Source of the DNA: CAYUTA01 sp964447605
Lineage (GTDB): Bacteria; Bacillota; Clostridia; Christensenellales; CAG-138
Reading direction: 5' to 3'
Assembly: GCA_964447605.1 (NCBI GenBank)
Contig: CAYUTA010000003.1
Span: 1-64,000 of the forward strand
Length of the DNA stretch: 64,000 bases
Part shown: piece after piece, positions 1 to 8,210 of the stretch
How positions within the stretch are numbered: the stretch's first letter is position 1
Layout of the letters: the number at the start of each line of letters is the position of its first letter
Notes under the pieces: model-generated
Seen by the model: only the letters and a program-made list of their open reading frames with translations
Told to the model about the DNA's origin: nothing
Databases searched by the model: none
Translations under genes and position numbers: made by a program

Positions 1-635
1 AGATGGCGCAGGCGGCCGCATGGGGCGGCGCGGTGGGCATTCGGGCCAATTCGCCCGATCAGATTCGCGATATCAAGCAGGCGGTGGATTTGCCGGTGAT
101 CGGGCTGTATAAACAGTGGCGCGACGATACGAACGTGTTCATCACGCCCACGCTGGAGGCTGCGCGCCAGGTGTATGAAGCGGGGGCGGATATCATTGCG
201 CTCGACTGCACGGAGCAGTTGAATTCCGACGGCAGGCCGGCGTATGAGCTGCTTAAAAAGGTGCGGGAGGCGTTTCCGGACGCGATGACCTTTGCAGACG
301 TCTCCACCTATGACGAGGCGGCGCGCGCGGTGGATATGGGCGCGGATATCGTCGGGCCAACGCTGTACGGCTATACCGAGGCAACCAGGCATATCGAGGC
401 GCCGGACCTGCGCGAGTTTGCGCGCATGTGCCGTGCGTTTGGCGAGAGCGCCTACATGATCATGGAGGGGCATATCTATACGCCGGAGGATGCGATCAAG
501 TGCCTGTACCTGGGCGCGCACGCGGTGGTCGTCGGCAGCGCCATCACCAGGCCGCACCTGATTACGAAACGCTTTACCGACCTGATGGGCGGATATCAGA
601 ATAACTGGCGCGACGCCGAAAGGAGCAGGCACTGA
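1..635 (+). CDS. nanE: N-acetylmannosamine-6-phosphate 2-epimerase, 5' partial
   Basis: Cytoplasmic TIM-barrel enzyme that converts ManNAc-6-P to GlcNAc-6-P in sialic acid/amino sugar catabolism. The visible part begins with GGAVGIRAN, which in this family lies about 30 residues after the true start, so the gene begins upstream of the window and the ATG at 3 is internal. The family lysine is seen in GLYKQ (visible residue 37), and the acidic residue in the MEGHIYTPEDA loop fits the family catalytic glutamate. The gene ends 2 nt before the glycyl radical enzyme gene, so the two are almost certainly co-transcribed. Family assignment is confident; the substrate in this organism is inferred. Confidence 0.92.
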   Translation, partial: MAQAAAWGGAVGIRANSPDQIRDIKQAVDLPVIGLYKQWRDDTNVFITPTLEAARQVYEAGADIIALDCTEQLNSDGRPAYELLKKVREAFPDAMTFADVSTYDEAARAVDMGADIVGPTLYGYTEATRHIEAPDLREFARMCRAFGESAYMIMEGHIYTPEDAIKCLYLGAHAVVVGSAITRPHLITKRFTDLMGGYQNNWRDAERSRH

Positions 636-637
636 TT

Positions 638-2911
638 ATGAGCTTTCAGGCGGAGATGGCGCAAAACGTCGAGGTAAGCCACAAGCTGGCGCCCGAACTG
701 CCGCCGATAGGACAGCTGAGGCTCATGGAACGGTACACGCAGGTACATCGGGCGCATCTTGGCAAAAGCAAGGAGGAGCGGGAGGCCGCGTGCCTTATGG
801 TGCTCTACCCCGCGCTGTTGCGCGCCGTCGAGCCGGGCGACTTAATCGCCGGGCGGCTTGATTTTCTACCGATTGGCTTTGGCTGCGTCACATCCGTGGG
901 CGGCGTGGGGCATTACTGTGTGTTCCGCAGGCTGACCGCGCTGAAGGAGAAGCTTCCGCAAAGCGCGCATGCGCGCGTCCACGCGCTCTACGACTACTGG
1001 CTCGGCCACGACCTGAAAACCAGGTATTGCCGCGACGCGCTCAAGGACAACGTGGTGGGGATGTTCATCGACTGCGACGCGCCCATGATCGCCACCGCCA
1101 GACTTTCCGGCATGATGCTCGATTACCGCACGCTCATGGATCTGGGCGTCGGCGGCCTGATCGGGCGCATTCGCACGCTGCAACAGACAAACGGCGACAG
1201 CGCGTTCTACCGCGCAACGCTCGATTGCCTCGGGCTGTTTCAGGTCTGCTGCGACGCGCTGATGGAAAAGGCGCAATCTGCAAAGCGGGGAGCGGGGCAA
1301 AGACGCATTTTTGAGCTCGACCGTATGATCGCCGGACTGAACGCCGTCAGGACCGGCCGGCCCGCGTCGTTTGCCGAGGCGCTCCAGCTGTTCTGGCTGT
1401 ACGCGCTGCTCTCGGGAGCCATCAACTACGGCCGCATGGACGACGTGCTCGGGCCGTTCCTTGCGCACGATCTCGAAACGGGCGCGCTCACGGAGGACGA
1501 GGCGTTTTTGATGCTCAGGTCGCTCTGGACGCTCATTGAAAACCGTCGCACGACCGTCAACGGCCGCATCATCGTCGGCGGACGCGGCCGGCGTGACCCA
1601 AAGAGCGCGGACGTGTTTTTGCGCCTGGCCATGCGCGTGGCGCAGTCGTGCCGGTATGTGGAGCCGCAGTTTACACTGCGTTTTGACAGAAATACGCCTG
1701 GGGATATCTTCGATATGGCCCTCGATACCATCGGCATGGGCGCGACTTACCCGACCCTGTACAACGACGACGTCAACATCCCGGCCGTGATGCGCGCCAT
1801 GCGCGTGGACGAATTGACGGCCGAGCAGTATGTGCCGTTTGGCTGCGGGGAATTTGTCATCCAGGGCCAGAGCACGGGCACGCCGAATACCTGCGTCAAT
1901 CTGCTCAAGATTCTCCAGCTTGCCCTCAACGGCGGCGTCGACCCGATGGACGGCGTGGACAAAAGCGACGGCGTGCCGCTGCTTGCCGCCGAGGAGATAA
2001 CCACGTTTGAGGCGCTGTACGCCCAGTATAAGCGGCTGCTGGATCATTACCTGGACCTGTCGGTTTGTGCGCAGGCGCGTTCCTATGAGATCATGAGCGA
2101 GGAGGTTTCGTTCCTGTTTACGAGCATCCTCATGGACGACTGCCTGGGCCGCAACCGCGCGCTGCTCGACGGCGGCGTGCGCTACCTTGGCGGCACGAAC
2201 GAGACGTATGGCAATATCAACGCCTCGGATTCGCTGGTTGCCATTCAAAAGCTGGTGTTTGAGGAGCGCGCCGTGACGCTGCCCGCGCTGCGCGATGCGG
2301 CCAACGGCGACTTTGCCGGGCAGGAGCTGCTGCGCCGCAGGCTCTGGGAGGTCCCCAAGTACGGCAACGACGACGACGGGGCCGACGGCATGGCCAACGA
2401 TTTGTTTGAATATGTTGCAAACGGCGTGCGCGACCGGGGCATGGCGGCGGGGATGCGGTATTACCTCATCGTCATCAGCAACAATCAGCTCAATACCGAA
2501 TGGGGAAGGCGCACCGCCGCGTCGTACGACGGACGCAGAAGCGGCATGTTCATGAACCCGGCCAACAACCCGCAGGGCGGCGCAAACAGGGAGGGGCCGA
2601 CGGCCATGCTGCGTTCGCTTGCGCGCTTTGACGCGGGGCTGCACGGCGGAAGCGTGCAGAACATCAAGTTTACGCCCGGTCTGTTCAACGGCAAACGGGA
2701 GCTTGTCAAGGCCATGTTCCGCGTCTATTTTGCAGGCGGCGGCTGCCACCTGATGGTCACGGTCGTCGACCGCGGCGTGCTGGAGGCGGCGGTGGAGCGG
2801 CCGGAGGAATATCGCGACCTGATCGTGCGCGTTTCCGGCTTTTCGGCGGTGTTCGTCGATCTGGAGCCGGATGTGCAGCAGGAGCTGATGAGCAGGGTGC
2901 TGTATGGATAA
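638..2911 (+). CDS. Glycyl radical enzyme (pyruvate formate-lyase superfamily), substrate unknown
   Basis: This 757-residue protein is a full-length glycyl radical enzyme. The C-terminal radical loop reads RVSGFSAVF with the radical glycine at residue 734. The thiyl cysteine is Cys403 in VPFGCGEF and is followed by G-E, so the Cys-x-Glu pair typical of dehydratases and other C-O/C-N lyases is present, while the Cys-Cys pair of true pyruvate formate-lyase is absent. Other family blocks visible are YNDDVNIPAV, INASDSLVAIQKLVFEE and KYGNDDDGADG. An activase gene overlaps its end by 8 nt. The neighbours NanE and ManA suggest a carbohydrate-derived substrate, which is inference. The motif does not let me choose a described subgroup such as glycerol, propanediol, choline or hydroxyproline enzymes. 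Confidence 0.93.
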   Translation: MSFQAEMAQNVEVSHKLAPELPPIGQLRLMERYTQVHRAHLGKSKEEREAACLMVLYPALLRAVEPGDLIAGRLDFLPIGFGCVTSVGGVGHYCVFRRLTALKEKLPQSAHARVHALYDYWLGHDLKTRYCRDALKDNVVGMFIDCDAPMIATARLSGMMLDYRTLMDLGVGGLIGRIRTLQQTNGDSAFYRATLDCLGLFQVCCDALMEKAQSAKRGAGQRRIFELDRMIAGLNAVRTGRPASFAEALQLFWLYALLSGAINYGRMDDVLGPFLAHDLETGALTEDEAFLMLRSLWTLIENRRTTVNGRIIVGGRGRRDPKSADVFLRLAMRVAQSCRYVEPQFTLRFDRNTPGDIFDMALDTIGMGATYPTLYNDDVNIPAVMRAMRVDELTAEQYVPFGCGEFVIQGQSTGTPNTCVNLLKILQLALNGGVDPMDGVDKSDGVPLLAAEEITTFEALYAQYKRLLDHYLDLSVCAQARSYEIMSEEVSFLFTSILMDDCLGRNRALLDGGVRYLGGTNETYGNINASDSLVAIQKLVFEERAVTLPALRDAANGDFAGQELLRRRLWEVPKYGNDDDGADGMANDLFEYVANGVRDRGMAAGMRYYLIVISNNQLNTEWGRRTAASYDGRRSGMFMNPANNPQGGANREGPTAMLRSLARFDAGLHGGSVQNIKFTPGLFNGKRELVKAMFRVYFAGGGCHLMVTVVDRGVLEAAVERPEEYRDLIVRVSGFSAVFVDLEPDVQQELMSRVLYG

Positions 2912-3848
2912 CGCAGGCCTGCAAAATGCGGTTTCTTTCGGCGACAACGAGCTTACGCTGCTGGTCACGCAGGTCGAGCGGTGCGCCTTGCACGACGGGC
3001 CGGGCATCCGAACCGTTGTGTTTTTGCAGGGCTGTCCGCTTTGCTGCGGCTGGTGCTGCAACCCGGAGACGCAGGCGGCCGCCCCCGTCGTTTTGTACGA
3101 CGCCGCAATCTGCGTCGGCTGCGGGGCGTGCGCTGCCGCCTGCATGTACGGTGCGGTACGTCTGGTTGAGGGCGGAGCGCGCTTTGACCGCGATGCGTGC
3201 AAGCGCTGCGGCGCCTGCATGCGCGCGTGCCCGACGGGCGCGGTGCGGCTTTCCGGCCGCGCGATGACGCTTAAACAGATCCTTGCCCTCGTCCATCGCG
3301 ACGGCGCGTTTTACCGGGAGACGGGCGGCGGCCTGACGCTTTCCGGCGGGGAGCCGCTGTTGCAGGAAAACGCGGTCACGCTGCTGAAAATGGCAAGCGC
3401 GGAAGGGCTTTCCACAGTTGTGGAGACGACCGCCAACGTACCGGGCGGGCGGCTCGCGGCCGCCATGCCGTTTGTAAATCACTTTTTGATCGACTATAAG
3501 CACCCGGACGCGGCTGCGCTCAACGGCGCAACGGGCGCGTGGCTGCCGCTGATTGAGGATAACATACGCGCGCTGGTAACCGCGGGCGAGGACGTGACGT
3601 TGCGCACCCCGGTGATCCCGGGCTTTAACGACGACGAGAATACGCTTGGCCGCTGCTTTGCGTTTGCGCGCGCGGCGGGCGTGAACGCGTACGTGCTGCT
3701 TCCGTATCATGCGCTGGGACGCAAAAAATACGGTATGCTGCAGCGCGGGTATGCGTTTGACGGCGCGCGCGTGCTGACCGCGGAGGATTTGGAGCCTCTT
3801 GGCGCGCTTGGCGAAGCGATGGGCCTTACGGTTACGATTGGAGGATAA
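2904..3848 (+). CDS. Glycyl radical enzyme activase (radical SAM, two ferredoxin clusters)
   Basis: This 314-residue radical SAM protein generates the glycyl radical on the upstream enzyme using SAM and a [4Fe-4S] cluster. The CX3CX2C motif is formed by Cys44, Cys48 and Cys51. Residues 47 and 52 are also cysteines, whereas most relatives have Arg and His at these places. A ferredoxin-like insertion follows at about residues 70-115 with two cysteine groups (CVGCGACAAAC and CKRCGACMRAC), as in activases of the dehydratase/lyase type. A GGEPL motif is present near residue 150. The start overlaps the GRE stop by 8 nt, indicating translational coupling. The activase role is secure from context; the extra cysteines are an oddity. 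Confidence 0.93.
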   Translation: MDNAGLQNAVSFGDNELTLLVTQVERCALHDGPGIRTVVFLQGCPLCCGWCCNPETQAAAPVVLYDAAICVGCGACAAACMYGAVRLVEGGARFDRDACKRCGACMRACPTGAVRLSGRAMTLKQILALVHRDGAFYRETGGGLTLSGGEPLLQENAVTLLKMASAEGLSTVVETTANVPGGRLAAAMPFVNHFLIDYKHPDAAALNGATGAWLPLIEDNIRALVTAGEDVTLRTPVIPGFNDDENTLGRCFAFARAAGVNAYVLLPYHALGRKKYGMLQRGYAFDGARVLTAEDLEPLGALGEAMGLTVTIGG

Positions 3849-3855
3849 AGGGGAT

Positions 3856-4815
3856 ATGCTGCTGTTACAGCCCGCGCTCAAGGCGTACATCTGGGGCGGC
3901 CAAACGCTGGTGACCCAATACGGAAAACGGGGCGGGCCGGGAACCGTCGCCGAAAGCTGGGAGCTTTCCACATGCCCGGACGGCCTGACGCGCATTGCGG
4001 GCGGCCCCTTTGCCGGGCGGACGCTGGCCGCGTACCTGACCGAACGGCCTGAGGCCGCGGGAACCGCCTTTGGAGGCGGCGGGGCGCTGCCCATCCTCGT
4101 CAAGCTCATCGACGCGCAAAAACCGCTCTCCATTCAGGTGCATCCGGACGACGCATATGCGCGCAGAACCGCGGGCAGCACGGGCAAGACCGAGCTGTGG
4201 TATATCCTCGGGGCCGCGCCGGACGCGTTCCTCTATCTGGGCGTAAACAGGGCGGTTTCACAGGAGGAGTTTGCCGCGCGCATCCGCGACAATACTGTGG
4301 AGGAAATTCTGCGGCGCGTGCCGGCGCGCCCGGGCGGGGCGTATTACATTCCGGCGGGCACGCTGCACGCCATCGGCGCGGGCATTGTGCTTGCCGAGGT
4401 GCAGCAAAGCGCCAACCTGACCTACCGCGTTTACGACTATGGACGCGTGGACGCTGCGGGCAGGCCGCGCGCGCTGCATATTGAGCAGGCGCTCAAGGTA
4501 TCGCGGCTGTCCCCGGCCGATTGTACGCCCCCGCACGGCGGACGCGTGCGGGAGGAGGGGGACGCGCGCCTGACCGGCGTCGCAGACTGCCCGTATTTTA
4601 CCATGAGCCGGCTGGACGTGGACGGCGCGTATTCCCTCACTGCGCCGCCCGATACGTTTATGCACGCCCAGTGCATCGCGGGCGCGGCGGCGTTTTTTGG
4701 CGGCGGCTGCCGGCTCGCCGTGCAAAAGGGGGACGGGGTGTTCCTGGCCGCGGGCGAGACGGTTCGGCTTGAGGGCAGGGCCTCCCTGCTGCTTAGCGGC
4801 GCGGGCGGCCGTTGA
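3856..4815 (+). CDS. manA: Mannose-6-phosphate isomerase, class I (short Firmicutes form)
   Basis: Zinc-dependent cupin that interconverts mannose-6-P and fructose-6-P. At 319 residues it matches the short Gram-positive ManA form. Candidate zinc ligands are visible: Gln and His in SIQVHPDD (about residue 95), Glu in KTELWY (about 111) and His in AGTLHAIG (about 170). I chose the ATG at 3856 because GGAGGATAAAGGGG lies just upstream and the N-terminus MLLLQPALKAYIWGG fits the family; an earlier in-frame TTG at 3799 would overlap the activase gene. It is separated from the activase by 7 nt and closes the NanE-GRE-activase-ManA operon, feeding sugar phosphates into glycolysis. Confidence 0.92.
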   Translation: MLLLQPALKAYIWGGQTLVTQYGKRGGPGTVAESWELSTCPDGLTRIAGGPFAGRTLAAYLTERPEAAGTAFGGGGALPILVKLIDAQKPLSIQVHPDDAYARRTAGSTGKTELWYILGAAPDAFLYLGVNRAVSQEEFAARIRDNTVEEILRRVPARPGGAYYIPAGTLHAIGAGIVLAEVQQSANLTYRVYDYGRVDAAGRPRALHIEQALKVSRLSPADCTPPHGGRVREEGDARLTGVADCPYFTMSRLDVDGAYSLTAPPDTFMHAQCIAGAAAFFGGGCRLAVQKGDGVFLAAGETVRLEGRASLLLSGAGGR

Positions 4816-4870
4816 GCGGGGGAACGGGTTCGCCTTATGTTACCGGCGTTCTTACGGTTCTTTCGGCATC

Positions 4871-4904
4871 CGGCGGCGGATAAAGGCCGGGGCCGCTTTT
4901 TTGC
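4871..4904 (+). terminator. Possible terminator after manA
   Basis: A GCGGC/GCCGC stem is followed directly by TTTTTT at 4897-4902. The stem is short and GC-rich pairing alternatives exist, so this is only a candidate. It lies in the 238-nt gap between manA and the ABC transporter operon, before the promoter at 4922. Confidence 0.35.
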
Positions 4905-4921
4905 CCCGGTTGCGGCCGGGA

Positions 4922-4950
4922 TTTGCAATTTACAGGATTTTTTGTATACT
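4922..4950 (+). promoter_or_regulatory. Sigma-A-type promoter for the Gld-like ABC operon
   Basis: TTTGCA at 4922-4927 and TATACT at 4945-4950 are separated by 17 nt. The promoter sits about 100 nt upstream of the first gene of the four-gene ABC transporter operon. Confidence 0.6.
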
Positions 4951-5053
4951 GGATACGACGCAGAGCCTGGAGACGGCGGACAGGCGAACCTGCGCGCGGG
5001 GCGCTTGCGTGCAACAAGGCTGCGCGAAGGGGCCATAAGGTGAGGTGTTTCGA

Positions 5054-6025
5054 TTGATCGAGGTCATAAATCTGGTAAAACATTACGGTGAAAAGGTTGC
5101 GCTCGACGGCGTGAGCTTTTCCGTGGACAGCGGCGAGGTCGTAGGCCTGCTGGGTCTTAACGGCGCGGGCAAGTCCACCACCATGAACATCCTGACGGGC
5201 TATATCAGCGCCACGGGCGGCAGCGTGTCCATCGACGGACACGACGTCTTTTCCGACGCGAACGCGGCCAGGCGCGTTACCGGCTATCTGCCGGAGCAGT
5301 TTGCGTTCTATCCGGAAATGCGCGTCAACGAGTACCTCGGCTTCTGCTGCGACCTCAAGGGCGTGGAGCGGGGAAAAACGGCGCGCGAAAAGCACATTGC
5401 CGAGCTCTGCGGGCTGGTGGGATTGACGCACATGCGCACGCGCATGATCCGTAACCTTTCCAAGGGGTATAAGCAGCGGGTCGGCTTTGCGCAGGCGCTG
5501 GTCGGCCACCCCAAGGTGCTGATACTCGACGAGCCGACCGTAGGGCTGGACCCCTCGCAGATCATCGAGATTCGCGACCTGATCAAGCGCGCGGGCAAGA
5601 CCAACACCGTCATCGTTTCCTCGCACATTCTTTCAGAAATCCAGGCCGTCTGCGACCGCGTGATCGTCATTCACGGCGGCCGCGTAATCGCCGACGACAC
5701 GCCCGGGCGCCTTGCCCATACCGTCCGCGCGACCAACCGCGTTATCGCGCGCATTGCCGGTGGGCAGGAGGCGGTCACGGCCGCGCTGGCCGGGGCGCCG
5801 GGCGTGGAGCGCGTGCGCTGCCTCGGGCAGAAGGAGCCGGGCACGTTCGAGTACCGCATCGACGGTTATGCGGACACGGACATCCGTGCGGAGGTGTTCT
5901 TCGCGCTGGCCGGGGCGGGGATGCCCATCCTGTACACCTATCACAACGAGCTGTCGCTTGAAGAGGCGTTTTTGCATTTGATCGGCGACCGGCATGAGGC
6001 GCAAACAAAGGGGGCGGAGGTATGA
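5054..6025 (+). CDS. ABC-2 type transporter ATP-binding protein (GldA-like)
   Basis: 323-residue single NBD with Walker A GLNGAGKST, signature LSKGYKQRVGFAQAL and Walker B VLILDEPTVGLDP, followed by a C-terminal regulatory segment as in GldA/CcmA-type exporters. I chose TTG at 5054, giving MIEVINLVKHYG, because AAGGTGAGG lies 8 nt upstream; a GTG at 5045 is the alternative and would add three residues. The gene overlaps the permease by 4 nt (ATGA). It supplies ATP-driven transport for the membrane proteins that follow. The exported substrate is unknown. Confidence 0.9.
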   Translation: MIEVINLVKHYGEKVALDGVSFSVDSGEVVGLLGLNGAGKSTTMNILTGYISATGGSVSIDGHDVFSDANAARRVTGYLPEQFAFYPEMRVNEYLGFCCDLKGVERGKTAREKHIAELCGLVGLTHMRTRMIRNLSKGYKQRVGFAQALVGHPKVLILDEPTVGLDPSQIIEIRDLIKRAGKTNTVIVSSHILSEIQAVCDRVIVIHGGRVIADDTPGRLAHTVRATNRVIARIAGGQEAVTAALAGAPGVERVRCLGQKEPGTFEYRIDGYADTDIRAEVFFALAGAGMPILYTYHNELSLEEAFLHLIGDRHEAQTKGAEV

Positions 6026-6726
6026 GGGCGGTTTTTAAGCGGGAGTTTTCCTCCTATTTTCAGTCCCCGCTGGGCTATGTGTTTATCGCCGTGATGTATT
6101 TTTTCACCGCGTACTATTTCTTTACCTATAATCTGTACGCCAACACCACGGACATGTCCAACCTGTTCGACCAGATGTTCACGGTGGCGCTGTTTCTCGT
6201 CCCCATGCTCACCATGCGGCTGATGAGCGAGGACAAGCGCGCCAAAACCGACCAGCTGCTACTCACCGCGCCCGTCTCGCGCGCGGGCATCGTGCTGGGC
6301 AAGTATTGCTCGGCGCTTTGCGTGTATCTCATCGCCGTCTCCGGCACGCTGCTGGTCAGCCTCGTGCTCTCGGCCTACGCCGCGCCGGACTGGCCGGTCA
6401 TCGTTAGCAATATCGTGGGCATGGCGCTGCTTGGAGCGAGCTTGATCGCCATCTGCATGTTCCTTTCCTCCATCACGGAAAGCCAGGTCATCGCGGCAGT
6501 GTGCGGGTTTGCCGCAAGCCTGCTGCTGCTGCTGCTCGACGCGCTGGTGTACGTGGTGTCCGGCGACTTTTTCAAGCGGCTGTTCTCCTATCTGTCGTTC
6601 AACGACCGCTACCGCGGGTTCACCCTCGGCATCGTCGATTTTTCCAACGTGCTGTTCTTCATCAGCATCGCCGCGCTGTTCATCTGCCTGACCACGGCCG
6701 TGCTCGAGCGGCGGCGCTGGAGCTGA
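6022..6726 (+). CDS. ABC-2 family permease (GldF-like)
   Basis: 234-residue integral membrane protein with about six hydrophobic segments. The N-terminus (MRAVFKREFSSYFQSPLGYVF) and the MRLMSEDKRAKTDQLLL block after the second segment are characteristic of the ABC-2 permease subfamily that partners GldA-like ATPases. It is translationally coupled to the ATPase through a 4-nt overlap and is followed 14 nt later by the GldG-like gene. The substrate cannot be read from the sequence. Confidence 0.88.
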   Translation: MRAVFKREFSSYFQSPLGYVFIAVMYFFTAYYFFTYNLYANTTDMSNLFDQMFTVALFLVPMLTMRLMSEDKRAKTDQLLLTAPVSRAGIVLGKYCSALCVYLIAVSGTLLVSLVLSAYAAPDWPVIVSNIVGMALLGASLIAICMFLSSITESQVIAAVCGFAASLLLLLLDALVYVVSGDFFKRLFSYLSFNDRYRGFTLGIVDFSNVLFFISIAALFICLTTAVLERRRWS

Positions 6727-6740
6727 AGGGGGGGAAGCGA

Positions 6741-8210
6741 ATGAAAAAACAGGAACGGACGGACCTTGTAAACAAACGCAATAGCTTTGGCGTCAAGGCC
6801 GTGTTCGCGGGCATCATCGTGCTTTTGATCGCGGCGGCGTTTTTGCTCAACGCCATCGCGCTGATCCTCTCCAACCGCTACCCGCTCAACGTGGATCTGA
6901 CGCAGAATGCCGCGTATGAGATCGGCGGCGAAACCAGGGCGCTGCTCGCGTCGCTCGACGAGCCGGTAAATATCGACGTGCTCGCCACGGCCACGAGCTT
7001 TTCCGGATCCTCCTACCTGATGCAGGCGCAGCGCATCATCGACCAGTACCCGCGTTATTCGGACAGCGTCACTCTGCGCTATGTGGACTATGAATCCGAC
7101 CCGACCTATGCCGCGCAGCATGCGGATCTCACGCTGTCCGACGGCGATATCCTGGTATCCTGCGGCGGCAGGCTCAGGCAGCTGACGCTGAAAAGCCTGT
7201 TCAACTACGCCTACACGGCCACGGGCGGCATGACGGTGGAATCGTCCCGCACGGAGGAGGCCATAACGGGCGCGATTGTAAACGTGCTCAGCGATGAAGT
7301 GACGCGCGTGGCCGTGCTCACCGGAAACGGCGTGCAGACGGCGGAGAACTTCACCGCCCTGCTGGTCAACAACAACTTTACGCTCGAGGCGGTTTCGATG
7401 ACCGCCGGCGCGCTCGAAGGCTGCGACGCGGCCATCCTGCTTGCGCCGCAGACCGACCTTTCCGAAGATGCGGTGCGCGCGCTCGAGCAGTTTCTTTACA
7501 ATGGCGGCGCGTACGGCAAAACGCTGTTTTACGCCGCGAGCGTCGAGCAGACGGAGTTGCCCAATCTGGAAACGTTCCTTGCCGAATGGGGCGTTTCAAT
7601 CGGTTCCGGCGCGGTGTTTGAATCCAGGGCCGAGCGCACGTATCAGTATCAGCCGTTTTATCCGCTCGTGGACTATGCCGCTGAAAAATACCGCGGGATG
7701 CTCATTGACGATGCGACGCCCATCCTCGTGCCGAGGGCGCGCCCGCTGGAAATTCTGTTTGGCGCAAGGGACGGATACGTTACCGAAGCGCTGCTGTCGT
7801 TTGCCGGCACGGCGGGCGTGCGCCCGGCGGACGCGGGCGAGGACTTCGGCGCCTCCGACGCGACGCAGTGGGGCCCGATGCCCGCAATGGTGCTGGCCGG
7901 CTATCAGGTGCTGGAAAACGGCGTGGCGGTCAGGCGATCCAACGTGGTCGTTGCGGCCTCCACGGCCATGCTTGACGCGCTGTGCCTGCAAAACTCGTCG
8001 CTTGCCAACACGGAATACCTGCTCAACCTCTTCAACGACCTGTTATCGCGCGAGAAGGCGGTGAACATCGCGCCCAAATCGCTCGCGGGCAAGACGCTCG
8101 GCATTACGACAAAGCAGGTGACGGTGCTCGGCGTACTGCTCGGCGGCGTGTTGCCGCTGTCCATCCTGCTCGCGGGCGTGTTCGTGTGGCTGTACCGGAG
8201 GTATCAGTGA
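6741..8210 (+). CDS. GldG-like ABC transporter auxiliary protein
   Basis: 489-residue protein with an N-terminal membrane anchor (about residues 20-45), a large extracytoplasmic domain and a second C-terminal membrane segment that ends LLAGVFVWLYRRYQ. The topology and the partners match the ABC_transp_aux/GldG family found next to GldA/GldF. The start ATG at 6741 has a GGGGGGAAG ribosome binding site; an open frame extends upstream only inside the permease gene. The stop overlaps the next start by 1 nt. In Bacteroidetes the relatives are tied to gliding motility, but Firmicutes versions have no proven role, so the name marks homology only. Confidence 0.85.
   Translation: MKKQERTDLVNKRNSFGVKAVFAGIIVLLIAAAFLLNAIALILSNRYPLNVDLTQNAAYEIGGETRALLASLDEPVNIDVLATATSFSGSSYLMQAQRIIDQYPRYSDSVTLRYVDYESDPTYAAQHADLTLSDGDILVSCGGRLRQLTLKSLFNYAYTATGGMTVESSRTEEAITGAIVNVLSDEVTRVAVLTGNGVQTAENFTALLVNNNFTLEAVSMTAGALEGCDAAILLAPQTDLSEDAVRALEQFLYNGGAYGKTLFYAASVEQTELPNLETFLAEWGVSIGSGAVFESRAERTYQYQPFYPLVDYAAEKYRGMLIDDATPILVPRARPLEILFGARDGYVTEALLSFAGTAGVRPADAGEDFGASDATQWGPMPAMVLAGYQVLENGVAVRRSNVVVAASTAMLDALCLQNSSLANTEYLLNLFNDLLSREKAVNIAPKSLAGKTLGITTKQVTVLGVLLGGVLPLSILLAGVFVWLYRRYQ

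Noticed and set aside
866..3220. 784-codon open frame on the minus strand over the GRE and activase genes
   Set aside because: Its translation is Arg/His/Ala-rich without family motifs and lies opposite a GRE with complete active-site blocks; long antisense frames are expected in GC-rich coding DNA.
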